DNA of 64,000 bases, taken from positions 1-64,000 of the forward strand of contig JAKFUZ010000004.1 of NCBI GenBank assembly GCA_021732445.1, given 5' to 3'. Under the pieces are notes generated by a model, which saw only the letters and a program-made list of their open reading frames with translations, searched no databases and was not told the DNA's origin. This DNA comes from Sphingomonas sp. GTDB taxonomy: Bacteria; Pseudomonadota; Alphaproteobacteria; Sphingomonadales; Sphingomonadaceae. The position numbers and the translations under genes were made by a program. Shown piece by piece: positions 17,705 through 25,740 of the stretch. Position 1 is the stretch's first letter, and every line of letters starts with the position of its first letter.

Positions 17705-18088
17705 ATGAAAGCTGGTGACGTCATACTGATATTGGGAAGTGTCACGCTCAGTTCCACGGCGCAGTTGTTGCTGAAACTTGGCGCTACCGCTCCAGCCGTG
17801 CGCGCCGCGATCGGCAATGGGGGCGGCACCCCGGCAGATCGCGCGCTTGCGTTGATGACAACACCGACGCTCGTGAGCGGACTCGCCGTCTATGCCCTTT
17901 CGGCGGCATTTTGGATTGCGGTTCTATCCCGAGTGGACCTGTCGCTGGCCTATCCTTTCGTCGGCCTGGGCTTCGTCCTGACCTTCCTGATCGGGACGCT
18001 TTTTCTGGGTGAAACCGCTAATGCCCTGCGCCTGAGCGGCACCTTGTTCATCATCGTCGGCGCCATATTGGTGGCGCGAAGTGCATAG
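17705..18088 (+). CDS. Small EmrE/ArnE-like transporter (SMR/EamA type)
   Basis: A 127-residue protein with four hydrophobic segments, the size and topology of small multidrug resistance proteins and of the ArnE/ArnF flippase subunits. Typical blocks are the N-terminal helix with STAQLLLKLGA, the segment FWIAVLSRVDLSLAYPFVGLG and the end GTLFIIVGAILVARS. In a neighbourhood with two sugar-transfer membrane enzymes, flipping of a lipid-linked sugar is more likely than drug export, but this is inference. AGGGA lies 10-14 bases before the ATG. A distinctly AT-rich 141-base spacer precedes it. Confidence 0.8.
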   Translation: MKAGDVILILGSVTLSSTAQLLLKLGATAPAVRAAIGNGGGTPADRALALMTTPTLVSGLAVYALSAAFWIAVLSRVDLSLAYPFVGLGFVLTFLIGTLFLGETANALRLSGTLFIIVGAILVARSA

Positions 18089-18303
18089 CGCAGCGTCACG
18101 ATTTGGAGGCAATCTCAAGCCGACGCCCCCGGTCGCGGCCGGCGGGACGAAGCCGGGCGACGCCCTCACACATCGCCCGGCTGGCCGACGCGCGGCTGAG
18201 CGCTCCGGAAGCGGGATACAACGCCGATCAGCCGCGACCGGGGACGATCGGCGCCCAAGCCGCGCCCAAGCTGATCAATCTCGCCCCGGCTGCTTTCGGC
18301 AAT

Positions 18304-18340
18304 AAAAAGCCCGCCATCCCATTGAGAAGGCGGGCTTTTA
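18304..18340 (-). terminator. Rho-independent terminator of tRNA-Val
   Basis: A perfect stem AAAAGCCCGCC / GGCGGGCTTTT with a 13-base loop lies immediately downstream of the tRNA on the minus strand and ends in a T run. Because the stem carries A and T tracts on both sides, it can also stop plus-strand transcription coming from the transporter gene. Confidence 0.85.
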
Positions 18341-18341
18341 A

Positions 18342-18416
18342 TGGTGGGCGTGGCAAGGATTGAACTTGCGACCCCTGCGATGTCAACACAGTGCTCTACC
18401 ACTGAGCTACACGCCC
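18342..18416 (-). tRNA. tRNA-Val (anticodon GAC)
   Basis: Complete cloverleaf on the minus strand. The acceptor stem GGGCGTG pairs with CACGCCC, the D arm contains AGCTCAGTGGTAGAGC, and the anticodon stem CTGTG/CGCAG encloses the loop TTGACAT, giving GAC. The T arm contains GTTCAATCC. The discriminator base is A and CCA is encoded (18342-18344). The intrinsic terminator follows directly. Confidence 0.97.
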
Positions 18417-18493
18417 ACGAGCGGCGCGCTTTAGCCGGGCACAGCGCCTGGCGCAAGCGCCCGTGACAAAAATCGGCAGGTGCGGCGGCCGCT

Positions 18494-18871
18494 TCAGCTC
18501 AGGCCGGTGACGCTGCCCATGTCGAACAGCCGGTCAACTTCAAGCACCAGATCCCGCAGGTGAAAAGGCTTGGACAGCACACGCGCCTGCGGCATGGTCT
18601 TGCCGGCCTTCAGCGTAACCGCGGCAAAGCCGGTGATGAACATCACCCGCAAATCGGGGCACATTTCCGCCGCCTTTTGCGCAAGCTCGATGCCATCCAT
18701 TTCAGGCATGACGATATCGGTCAGCAGCAAATCGAACCGCTCGGCCTGGAGCAGCGGAATCGCCGCCGTTCCCCGATCGACCGCCGTCACCGCATAGCCC
18801 GACCGTTCCAGCGCCCGCGTCAGATATTCGCGCATCACCGTGTCGTCTTCCGCCAGCAAAATCCTGATCAT
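18494..18871 (-). CDS. cpdR: CpdR-type single-domain response regulator
   Basis: A 125-residue stand-alone receiver domain. Acidic pocket residues D9/D10, phosphoacceptor D52 in LLLTDIVMPEMDG, T80 in MFITGFAAVTLKAGK and K101 in RVLSKPFHLRD are all present. The whole protein matches alphaproteobacterial CpdR, which in its unphosphorylated form directs substrates to the ClpXP protease at the cell pole and is controlled by the CckA-ChpT phosphorelay. The open frame extends upstream to 19276, but that part is antisense to the amidohydrolase; the ATG at 18871 gives the family start. It is divergent from the amidohydrolase by 110 bases. Confidence 0.93.
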   Translation of the reverse strand: MIRILLAEDDTVMREYLTRALERSGYAVTAVDRGTAAIPLLQAERFDLLLTDIVMPEMDGIELAQKAAEMCPDLRVMFITGFAAVTLKAGKTMPQARVLSKPFHLRDLVLEVDRLFDMGSVTGLS

Positions 18872-18981
18872 CGTTCCATCGACCCCAAAGCTGGCCGACA
18901 ATATGCGACAAGCCCTTAATTTTTTCCAGCCATGATGGCGCAATTGCGCCGGCCGGCCCGCCCGCCTAGGTTGCGCAGCGG

Positions 18982-19839
18982 ATGTTCGCGCCCGCGCCCT
19001 GTTTTGACCAGATAGGTCCAACCGCGCCGTTGAGCCCCGTGATACTGTCGGTTCCACATGCCGGGCGCGATTATCCCGCAGCGATGCTTGGGGTGCTGCG
19101 CGTGCCGCTTGCGGCGCTGCGCGTGTTGGAGGACCGCCACGTCGATGGCGTCGCGCAGGCAGCGCTGGGCCGCGAAACATTGTTTTTCCAGCGGACGGCA
19201 CGCGCCTGGATTGACCTGAACCGTGCCGAGCATGAACGCGACCCAAAGCTTGACGACGGTGTCGATGCGCGCGCACAGCCTGCCCCGTCGGCCAAGCTGC
19301 GCAGCGGGCTGGGGCTGGTGCCCCGGCGCGTGGCGGGCGCCGGTGACATATGGCGCAGGCGGCTGACCAACGACGATGTCGTGGCGCGAATCGCCGCGCA
19401 TCACCGCCCCTATCACCAGGCGCTTGGCGCGGCGCTGGCAGCGGCGCGGGCGCGATTTGGCGTGGCCGTGCTGCTCGACATCCATTCCATGCCGCCGCTC
19501 CCGGCGCCCCATCCGGCCCCGCAGATCGTGCTGGGTGACAGATTTGGGCAAAGCGCGTCCGACCGGTTCATCAGCCGGCTGCAAGCCGAGATAAGCGCCG
19601 CGCGCCTGTCGCACGCACTCAACACACCTTATGCCGGTGGTCATATTCTTGCCCGGCACGCAAGCCCTGCACGCGGCATCCATGCGATTCAGCTCGAATT
19701 TGATCGCCGGCTTTACCTTGACGCATCGCTCAGTGCGCCAGGGCCGGGCCTTGCCGACACCGCTGCCCTGTTGCGCTGCCTTATTGATGCGCTGGCGCAG
19801 GAGGCGCTGGCAGGGCGCTTGCCCGCAGCGGCGGAGTAA
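18982..19839 (+). CDS. N-formylglutamate amidohydrolase family protein
   Basis: Zinc-type hydrolase of the N-formylglutamate deformylase family, usually the last step of one histidine-degradation route. Of its 285 residues, the key blocks are LSVPHAGRDYP near residue 24, LEDRHVDG, ARAWIDLNRAEHERDP near residue 73 and VLLDIHSMPP near residue 163. These contribute the metal-binding and catalytic acidic and His residues. No hut genes are adjacent, so a histidine role is not supported by context. The 3' end lies 5 bases from the terminator of the candidate small RNA on the opposite strand. Confidence 0.88.
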   Translation: MFAPAPCFDQIGPTAPLSPVILSVPHAGRDYPAAMLGVLRVPLAALRVLEDRHVDGVAQAALGRETLFFQRTARAWIDLNRAEHERDPKLDDGVDARAQPAPSAKLRSGLGLVPRRVAGAGDIWRRRLTNDDVVARIAAHHRPYHQALGAALAAARARFGVAVLLDIHSMPPLPAPHPAPQIVLGDRFGQSASDRFISRLQAEISAARLSHALNTPYAGGHILARHASPARGIHAIQLEFDRRLYLDASLSAPGPGLADTAALLRCLIDALAQEALAGRLPAAAE

Positions 19840-19844
19840 CACCG

Positions 19845-19879
19845 AAAAAAACCACCCCGCACATAAATGCGCGAGGTGG
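19845..19879 (-). terminator. Rho-independent terminator of the candidate small RNA
   Basis: On the minus strand a 9-bp stem CCACCTCGC / GCGGGGTGG (one G-T pair) with a 10-base loop is followed by seven T residues. It lies 5 bases beyond the stop of the plus-strand amidohydrolase and about 210 bases beyond the SapC-family stop, so it could end either the small RNA or a long SapC transcript. Confidence 0.8.
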
Positions 19880-19953
19880 CCGAGGTTCAGGGAGGTGGCA
19901 CGCCAAAAGGCGTGCCGCACAACCGGGTGAAAGGGGGGAACACCGGGCCGTGC
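19845..19953 (-). ncRNA. Candidate trans-acting small RNA with anti-Shine-Dalgarno-like CCUCC segment
   Basis: Between convergent genes, the minus strand reads like a small-RNA gene. It has a promoter-like pair at 19960-19988, a predicted start near 19953, a perfect 8-bp hairpin with a TTTT loop (19897-19916), a linker containing ACCTCC, and a strong intrinsic terminator. The predicted length is about 109 bases. CCUCC stretches between hairpins are a known feature of several alphaproteobacterial small RNAs that block ribosome-binding sites. No family was assigned, and the start site is inferred. Confidence 0.5.
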
Positions 19954-19959
19954 CCAACG

Positions 19960-19988
19960 GATATAGGCGCAGTCCGGCGCGCCCGCAA
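19960..19988 (-). promoter_or_regulatory. Candidate sigma-70-type promoter for the small RNA
   Basis: On the minus strand TTGCGG (19983-19988) and TATATC (19960-19965) are separated by 17 bases. This places a transcription start at about 19953, just ahead of the hairpin-rich segment. The match is moderate and no start has been measured. Confidence 0.4.
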
Positions 19989-20091
19989 GGCGATAACCAC
20001 GGCAGCTTGTGCAAAAGCGGCACGCGCCGCGTGGCACGGCCCGCCACCGGCCGGCGGCGGATCGTTCAGGCGGCCGGTTCAGGCTGGCAAA

Positions 20092-20862
20092 TCAGGCTGG
20101 CAGCTCAGGCGCGGGCATCAGGCCCTTTTCAAGCTGCATCTGGAAAATCTCGCGCATCTGCGAGAGCGACATCAGGTGCGCATAGAGCAGCGGCAACATG
20201 CCCGATTTGGCCATTTTGCGAAGTTGGTCGCCGCGCATATCGGTCAGCTTTTCCTCATTTACCATCTGGAAACCACGATACAAAAAGGGCTGCGCCGCGC
20301 CTTCGGGCTGAATCGTCACCTCGCCGTCCATCAGCAGGTCAAGCTCCAGCAGCTCCTTCATAAAGGCCGCGGTGCGGGCGCCGGCTTCTTCAAACATGCG
20401 GTTGAACTCAAGCACATTCTTGACAAGCTCGGCCGGCTCGCCATTGTCGAACAGCGGCTCGCCATCGTCAAAGGCGCCTATCGCGTCGGTTGTCGGGTCA
20501 AAGCACAGCGACAGCTCTTCGGCCTGCGGGTGCAGCTTGGCGAGCATATAGGGATAACGCCGGATATAGGCCGGAACATAAAGGTTCGTCGCCGTGAGCG
20601 CGCCAGACGCATCGACGAACACGTTGACGCCCTCGTTAAGGCCCATCAGCGCGATCGGAATGGCATCCGGCCCGGTGGTGAACACAATCGGCATAAAACG
20701 CTGCACCAGCGCAAATTCTTCAACCGTGAGCGGAATGGCGTGCTGCCCCACCAGAAACGGCGCGGTGACCATCTGGCGCGCGCGGAAATTGGCATGGGCC
20801 TGGCTGGAAAGTGGCTCAAGACCATTGTAGAACAGCGGAAGGGCTTGCGGCGCGCTGGCCAT
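20092..20862 (-). CDS. SapC family protein
   Basis: A 256-residue soluble protein matching the SapC family found in sphingomonads and other proteobacteria, named after an S-layer-associated protein. The N-terminal pattern LPLFYNGLEPLSS and the block PIALMGLNEGVNVFVDASG are typical. No signal peptide or membrane segment is seen, so an S-layer role is not supported and the biochemical role is unknown. GGAG lies 9-12 bases before the ATG. The candidate small RNA lies downstream on the same strand. Confidence 0.85.
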   Translation of the reverse strand: MASAPQALPLFYNGLEPLSSQAHANFRARQMVTAPFLVGQHAIPLTVEEFALVQRFMPIVFTTGPDAIPIALMGLNEGVNVFVDASGALTATNLYVPAYIRRYPYMLAKLHPQAEELSLCFDPTTDAIGAFDDGEPLFDNGEPAELVKNVLEFNRMFEEAGARTAAFMKELLELDLLMDGEVTIQPEGAAQPFLYRGFQMVNEEKLTDMRGDQLRKMAKSGMLPLLYAHLMSLSQMREIFQMQLEKGLMPAPELPA

Positions 20863-20917
20863 AATAAATCTCCATCATATACCAGTCACGGCTGTCGTGC
20901 CGGGTCAGCGCACGGCC

Positions 20918-22366
20918 TTATGGCCCAAGCCGCGCCGGTGCAAGCGCCACAAGCTTGCCGGGGTTCATGATGCCTTGCGGATCAAGCGCTGCCTTTATGG
21001 CGCGCAACGCGTGCAGCCGGGCGGGCGAGGCGAGGCGTTCCAGCTCGCCGAGCTTCATCTGGCCAATGCCATGTTCAGCGGAAATCGAGCCGCCTGCCGC
21101 CACGACCAGATCATTGACAAAACGCGTGATGCGCGGCGCCTGATCGGCATACCAGCTTGCAGCGTCGACACCGTGCGGCGCACGGACGTGAAAATGGACA
21201 TTGCCATCGCCCAAATGGCCAAAGCCGCTGGCGTGGGTGCCGGGAAAGCGCGCGTCGCACGCCGCCGCCGCCTCCGCCATGAAGGCCGGCATCGCTTCGA
21301 CCGGCACCGAAATATCATGCTGGGCGGCCGGGCCACCGGCGCGCTCCGCCTCGGAAATCGAATCGCGGATGCGCCAAAAGGCCAGCGCCTGCGCCTCGCT
21401 TGCGGCGATCACCGCATCCTGCGCCAGCCCGTCTGACAGCACCGGCGCGAGCAGCCGTTCGAGCAGCACAGCCGGGGGCTCGGCTGAAATGTCGGTCGCC
21501 GTTACCTCGACCAGCACATGCCAGCCATGCGCCCCCTCAAGCGGCGCGCGCGTCCCCGGAATATGGCGCACCACGCTGGCCAGCGCCGCGGCGGGCAAAA
21601 TCTCGAAGCTCTCTACCGTGCCCGTTGCCGCCTCAAGCCGCCGGAGGAGCGCGAGCGCCGCAGCCGGCGACGCAAGCCCCACCCAGCCAACCGCGCGCGC
21701 CACCACGGCGGGGGCGAGCCGCAGGGTTGCGGCAGTTATGACGCCCAGTGTCCCTTCTGCGCCGATCAGTAACTGGTTCAGATCATAGCCGCGATTGTCC
21801 TTTTTCAAGGCAGCCAGGCCGTCGTGAATCGTGCCGTCGGGGAGCACTGCCTCAATGCCGGCGACCAGCGCGCGCATCGTGCCGAAGCGCAGCACCTGCG
21901 TGCCGCCCGCGTTGGTGGACACCAGGCCGCCAATCGTCGCCGTGCCCCTGGCGCCCAGCGTCAGCGGAAAGCGGCGGCCCTGCGCCAGGCACGCATCGTG
22001 CAGGTCGGCAAGAATAACGCCGGCCTCGGCCACCGCCAGCCCGGCTGCCGGATCGACCGCGCGCACGCGGTTCAGCCGCCGCAGCGACAAAATGAGCGCT
22101 GACCCATCGGCGGGCGGCGTCGCGCCGCCGACCATCGAGCTATTGCCGCCCTGTGGCACCAGCGGCACGCCAAGCGCGGCGGCGGCGGCGACGATCATGG
22201 CGACACCGTGCGTATCGGCGGGCGCCAATATGGCCGGTGCTGAGCCATGATAGCGCCCGCGCCAGTCCGTGAGCCAGGGCGCAACCGCGTCTGCGTCCGC
22301 AATGACGGCCCTGGCACCCAGCGCGTCGCGCACTTGCGTGATAAGCTGGTCGTGGCGGGTTTGCAT
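20918..22366 (-). CDS. FAD-binding oxidase of the GlcD / D-2-hydroxyacid dehydrogenase type
   Basis: Flavoenzyme of 482 residues in the FAD-linked oxidase family (glycolate, D-lactate or D-2-hydroxyglutarate dehydrogenases). The PCMH-type FAD site is represented by VPLVPQGGNSSMVGGA and LGARGTATIGGLVSTNAGG. The C-terminal oxidase domain has GFGHLGDGNVHFHVR and the conserved end SISAEHGIGQMKLGEL, which supplies the His ligands to a divalent metal in this group. The substrate is a D-2-hydroxyacid by family, not resolved further. The ATG at 22366 is preferred over the frame start at 22405. It sits 55 bases upstream of the SapC-family gene on the same strand. Confidence 0.88.
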   Translation of the reverse strand: MQTRHDQLITQVRDALGARAVIADADAVAPWLTDWRGRYHGSAPAILAPADTHGVAMIVAAAAALGVPLVPQGGNSSMVGGATPPADGSALILSLRRLNRVRAVDPAAGLAVAEAGVILADLHDACLAQGRRFPLTLGARGTATIGGLVSTNAGGTQVLRFGTMRALVAGIEAVLPDGTIHDGLAALKKDNRGYDLNQLLIGAEGTLGVITAATLRLAPAVVARAVGWVGLASPAAALALLRRLEAATGTVESFEILPAAALASVVRHIPGTRAPLEGAHGWHVLVEVTATDISAEPPAVLLERLLAPVLSDGLAQDAVIAASEAQALAFWRIRDSISEAERAGGPAAQHDISVPVEAMPAFMAEAAAACDARFPGTHASGFGHLGDGNVHFHVRAPHGVDAASWYADQAPRITRFVNDLVVAAGGSISAEHGIGQMKLGELERLASPARLHALRAIKAALDPQGIMNPGKLVALAPARLGP

Positions 22367-22532
22367 CACGCGCGCACAATAGCATGGCGTGCAGCGCCGC
22401 GCCAATGCTGCGGCGCTTGGGCCCGCGGCCCGGCACGTTGCACGCCCCCCCCGGTGCCCGCTGCTGCCCTGCGCGGCGGGCGCGGCAGTTCATCGGCTGT
22501 TCAACATGGGTGGCTAAGACCGCACGCCTGCC

Positions 22533-22997
22533 ATGCTCCATCCGCCCTTTTCTTCTGCCCTGTTGCTGCTGCTCGCCGCGCCCGAGCCGGGTGATGGCAG
22601 CACGCAGGCGCGGCGGTTTGTGCAGACCGAGCAGTTCAGCTTTCACCAGCGGATCATCATCCGCGTGCCCCGAATGCCGGCCGAGGCCGCGCCAGCCGCC
22701 GCTGCACCGCGCGCGCCGGTGCGCTGGGTCGAGAAAAAGTCGCGCAAATGCGTGCCGCTCGACTCGCTGGTCGGGGCGTCGGTGCCGACCAGCGAAAGCG
22801 TTGATCTGGTTGCCAATGACGGAACCCGCCTGCGCGCGCGCTTTGTCGATGGCTGCAAGGCGCTGGATTTCTATTCGGGCTTCTACATGCGCCCAACGGT
22901 CGACGGCCAGGTCTGCGCCAAACGTGACGCAATCCGCGCGCGCTCGGGCGGAACCTGCCAGATCAGGGAATTTCGCCAGCTCCTTCCACAGCGCTGA
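22533..22997 (+). CDS. Small secreted Cys-containing protein, unknown function
   Basis: Not recognised. The 154-residue product starts with a hydrophobic signal-like stretch (SSALLLLLAAPEPG), then a Pro/Ala-rich linker near residues 48-62, then a compact domain with four Cys residues: one in RKCVPLD, one in DGCKALDFYSGF, one in GQVCAKRD and one in GGTCQIREF. Even Cys number and the signal suggest a periplasmic domain with disulfides. It is divergent from the FAD oxidase by 166 bases and precedes the helicase by 89 bases. Confidence 0.7.
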   Translation: MLHPPFSSALLLLLAAPEPGDGSTQARRFVQTEQFSFHQRIIIRVPRMPAEAAPAAAAPRAPVRWVEKKSRKCVPLDSLVGASVPTSESVDLVANDGTRLRARFVDGCKALDFYSGFYMRPTVDGQVCAKRDAIRARSGGTCQIREFRQLLPQR

Positions 22998-23086
22998 GCC
23001 GCCGGACCGGCTTGACAAGACCCCTGATTTCCGCAAGCGCTAGGCGTCTGGCATGAGCTGCGTGCCGCTTTTTTCCCGGAACACTC

Positions 23087-24889
23087 ATGAGCTTTGCCGA
23101 TCTCGGCCTATCAGAAGAGCTTCTTCGCGCAGTAACGGAATCGGGATATACCGAGCCGACGCCTATTCAGGCGAGCGCAATTCCCTCGGTTTTGATGATG
23201 CGCGACATCATCGGCGTGGCGCAAACCGGCACCGGCAAAACGGCCAGCTTCGTGCTGCCGATGATCGACATTCTGGCCGCCGGGCGCAGCCGCGCGCGCA
23301 TGCCGCGGTCGCTCATTCTGGAGCCGACGCGGGAGCTGGCAGCGCAGGTCGCCGAAAATTTCGAAAATTACGGCCGCTATCACAAACTCTCGATGGCGCT
23401 GCTCATCGGCGGCGTCTCGATGGGCGATCAGATGGCCGCGCTTGAAAAGGGCGTCGACGTGCTCATCGCAACGCCGGGCCGGTTGATGGACCTGTTTGGT
23501 CGCGGCAAGATCATGCTCAACGGCTGCAACCTGCTCGTCATCGACGAGGCCGACCGGATGCTCGACATGGGGTTCATCCCGGATATCGAGGAAATCTGCA
23601 CAAAATTGCCCAAGCAGCGTCAGACCTTGCTGTTTTCAGCGACCATGCCGCCGCCGATCAAGAAGCTCGCCGACAAGTTTCTCGACAACCCAAAGACGAT
23701 CGAGGTCGCGCGCCCGGCCACCGCCAATGTCAACATCACCCAGTGGCTGGTGCCAGTTGCGGCGAGCAAAAAGCGCGACCGGCTGCTGGAACTGCTGACC
23801 GCCGCCGACGTGACGACGGCCATCATCTTTTGCAACCGCAAAACGACGGTGCGCGACCTGAACAAGGTGCTGCAACGCCGGGGCCTGCGCTCCAGCGAAA
23901 TCCATGGTGATATGGAGCAGTCGCAGCGGATTGCCGAGCTTGACCGGTTCAAGGCCGGCGATGTGACCATCCTCGTCGCCTCGGACGTCGCCGCGCGCGG
24001 GCTGGACATCAAGGGCGTGAGCCATGTGTTCAACTTCGATGCGCCCTGGCACCCCGATGATTATGTCCACCGCATCGGCCGCACGGGGCGCGCGGGCGCA
24101 ACCGGCAGCGCCTACACGCTAATGACGCCCGATGACGCAGAAAACATTGCAAACATCGAAAGACTTACCGGGCAGAAGATCACGCGGCTGGCGGGGGCGA
24201 AAGGCGCGGTGCCGGACAGCGGCGGCGACGCCCCCAAGGCGCGGCGCGGCGGCAAGGCACAGCAAGCGGCAGGCGACGAGATGATTTCGGGCGCAGGCAA
24301 GGCATCGCGCGGCGCGGGCAAGCAGCCGATATCCGGGCATGGTCCGCCTGCAGCGGCGGCGTCGGCGGGCGGCGCGGGACGTGCGGGCGCCGACCGCGCC
24401 GCAGACAGGCGGCCGGCCGCGGCTGGCAGCGGGGCTGAGCCACGCCACGCCGGGGCGGAGCGGGCGGGAACTGAACGCAGCGGGCCGGGCCGGGCCGGGC
24501 GCGGTGCGACCGAGCGCGCCGGGGCCGGGCGCGGTGCGACGGAGCGCGCCGGGGCCGGGCGCGGTGATGCCGTCCGCCCCCGTGCCGAGGCGGCGCCGGG
24601 CGACCGGCGCGATGCTGCGCGAACAGCAGCAGCCCCCGCGCAACATGCCGCCGACGCAACGCCACGCACACCGCGCACGGCGCCGGCTGGCACGGCGGGG
24701 GCAGCGGCCGGTTCACGGCGCGGTCGTGCGACCACCGCCAGCGATGCCCGCTCACCCACTGCCGGCGCGCGAGCCGGGACCGGTCATGTCGAACGGCCGC
24801 GCCCTGCTCGCCGACCAGATGATGATGAAGGCCCGGACGATGGCTGGAACGGGCCGCTCCCCGACTTCCTGAGCGCCAGGCTCACCTGA
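23087..24889 (+). CDS. DEAD-box RNA helicase with long repetitive basic tail
   Basis: ATP-dependent RNA helicase of the RhlE/DeaD type. The Q-motif region (TEPTPIQASAIP), AQTGTGKT, PTRELAAQ, VIDEADRMLDMG, FSATMPPP and HRIGRTGRAG are all present in the first 375 residues. The remaining 225 residues form a low-complexity Ala/Gly/Arg/Pro-rich tail with a 10-residue repeat (GRGATERAGA). Basic disordered tails in this family usually add RNA binding or target the helicase to ribosome assembly or degradosomes; which applies here is unknown. No Shine-Dalgarno sequence stands out before the ATG at 23087. Confidence 0.92.
   Translation: MSFADLGLSEELLRAVTESGYTEPTPIQASAIPSVLMMRDIIGVAQTGTGKTASFVLPMIDILAAGRSRARMPRSLILEPTRELAAQVAENFENYGRYHKLSMALLIGGVSMGDQMAALEKGVDVLIATPGRLMDLFGRGKIMLNGCNLLVIDEADRMLDMGFIPDIEEICTKLPKQRQTLLFSATMPPPIKKLADKFLDNPKTIEVARPATANVNITQWLVPVAASKKRDRLLELLTAADVTTAIIFCNRKTTVRDLNKVLQRRGLRSSEIHGDMEQSQRIAELDRFKAGDVTILVASDVAARGLDIKGVSHVFNFDAPWHPDDYVHRIGRTGRAGATGSAYTLMTPDDAENIANIERLTGQKITRLAGAKGAVPDSGGDAPKARRGGKAQQAAGDEMISGAGKASRGAGKQPISGHGPPAAAASAGGAGRAGADRAADRRPAAAGSGAEPRHAGAERAGTERSGPGRAGRGATERAGAGRGATERAGAGRGDAVRPRAEAAPGDRRDAARTAAAPAQHAADATPRTPRTAPAGTAGAAAGSRRGRATTASDARSPTAGARAGTGHVERPRPARRPDDDEGPDDGWNGPLPDFLSARLT
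24491..24573 (+). repeat. 30-base tandem repeat inside the helicase tail
   Basis: A GC-only-rich 30-base unit occurs at 24491-24520, 24521-24550 and, partially, 24551-24573. Copies differ by one or two bases and keep the reading frame, encoding tandem copies of a Gly/Ala/Arg/Glu decapeptide. Copy-number change by slippage would lengthen or shorten the tail without a frameshift. Confidence 0.85.
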
Positions 24890-25031
24890 TCCCCGATCCG
24901 GGCAACCAGTCCCCGGCGCTGAGAACCGCCCCCGGGCGTGGCCATCGCCGACCAGAACCCGAGTCCCAATCTCTGCCAGCTGATCCCACACGCGCGGCCG
25001 CCTTATCGAGCGTGGCAACTTCACCCGCCGC

Positions 25032-25667
25032 TCAACCCGCCGGCGGCGCTTCCATCTGCGCGATGAGTGCGTTGTCGATTGCCTTGCCACGCACATAGGC
25101 CGGGCGGGTTTCAAGCCGCGCAAAATACGCCTCAAAGGCTGCACGCCTTGGCAGCGTACCGAACTGCAATCCCCAGCCGATTTGCGACCCGACATATACA
25201 TCGGCCGCAGTGAAATGGTCGCCGGCCACATAGTCGCTCACCGACACCGCCTGTTCCAGCACGTCGACCGCCAGCTCATAGCTGCCATAGCCAGCCATCC
25301 GGCTCTTTTCGGGCGGGGTTTCAAACCCCATTGACCGGTTGATGATCGCTTGTTCAACCGGCCCTGCGGCAAAGAACAGCCAGCGATAATAGGCAGCGCG
25401 CTCGGCCAGCGGCGGCGCCAGCCCGGCCTGCGGATAGGCATCGGCCAGATAGGCGCAGATGCCCGCGCATTCAGTAACCACCTGCCCCTTGTGAACGATG
25501 GCGGGCACCTTGCCCATCGGGTTGATCGCCAGATATTCCGGCCCCTTCATGGTCGACGCATAATCTAGCACCACCGTTTCATAGGGCGCGCCGGTCTCCT
25601 CGATCATCCAGCGGACGATCTGCCCGCGCGACAGGGGATTTGTGTAGAAAATCAGCTCGCTTGCCAT
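25032..25667 (-). CDS. Glutathione S-transferase
   Basis: Cytosolic GST of 211 residues. The thioredoxin-like N-terminal half has FYTNPLSRGQIVRWMIEE, the cis-Pro segment MGKVPAIVHKG and the glutathione gamma-Glu site VVTECAGICAYLAD. The C-terminal helical half has DHFTAADVYVGSQIGWG, the usual N-capping and hydrophobic-staple core. The class is beta-like or bacterial unassigned. The ATG at 25667 is preceded by a promoter-like region that contains an SOS-type direct repeat. The MBL-fold gene lies upstream on the same strand, 73 bases away. Confidence 0.88.
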   Translation of the reverse strand: MASELIFYTNPLSRGQIVRWMIEETGAPYETVVLDYASTMKGPEYLAINPMGKVPAIVHKGQVVTECAGICAYLADAYPQAGLAPPLAERAAYYRWLFFAAGPVEQAIINRSMGFETPPEKSRMAGYGSYELAVDVLEQAVSVSDYVAGDHFTAADVYVGSQIGWGLQFGTLPRRAAFEAYFARLETRPAYVRGKAIDNALIAQMEAPPAG

Positions 25668-25691
25668 GCCCGACTCGCCCCCGCAAATTTA

Positions 25692-25727
25692 GAACATAAT
25701 AAGAACATATTTTGCGTGTTCTGTCAA
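25692..25727 (-). promoter_or_regulatory. Promoter with LexA-like direct repeat GTTC-N7-GTTC upstream of the GST gene
   Basis: On the minus strand TTGACA (25722-25727) is followed after 17 bases by TCTTAT (25699-25704). Overlapping the -10 region is the direct repeat GTTC-N7-GTTC (25692-25706), the known LexA operator form of alphaproteobacteria. A further GAACA...TGTTC inverted pair overlaps the spacer. Such an 8-base pattern is expected about once by chance in a window this size; its position in a promoter is what makes it interesting. Confidence 0.5.
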
Positions 25728-25740
25728 CCGGGAATGTTGC

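Noticed and set aside
19781..20047. An 88-residue minus-strand frame overlapping the candidate small RNA
   Set aside because: It runs through the hairpins and the terminator, which no real coding sequence should, and has no recognisable feature.
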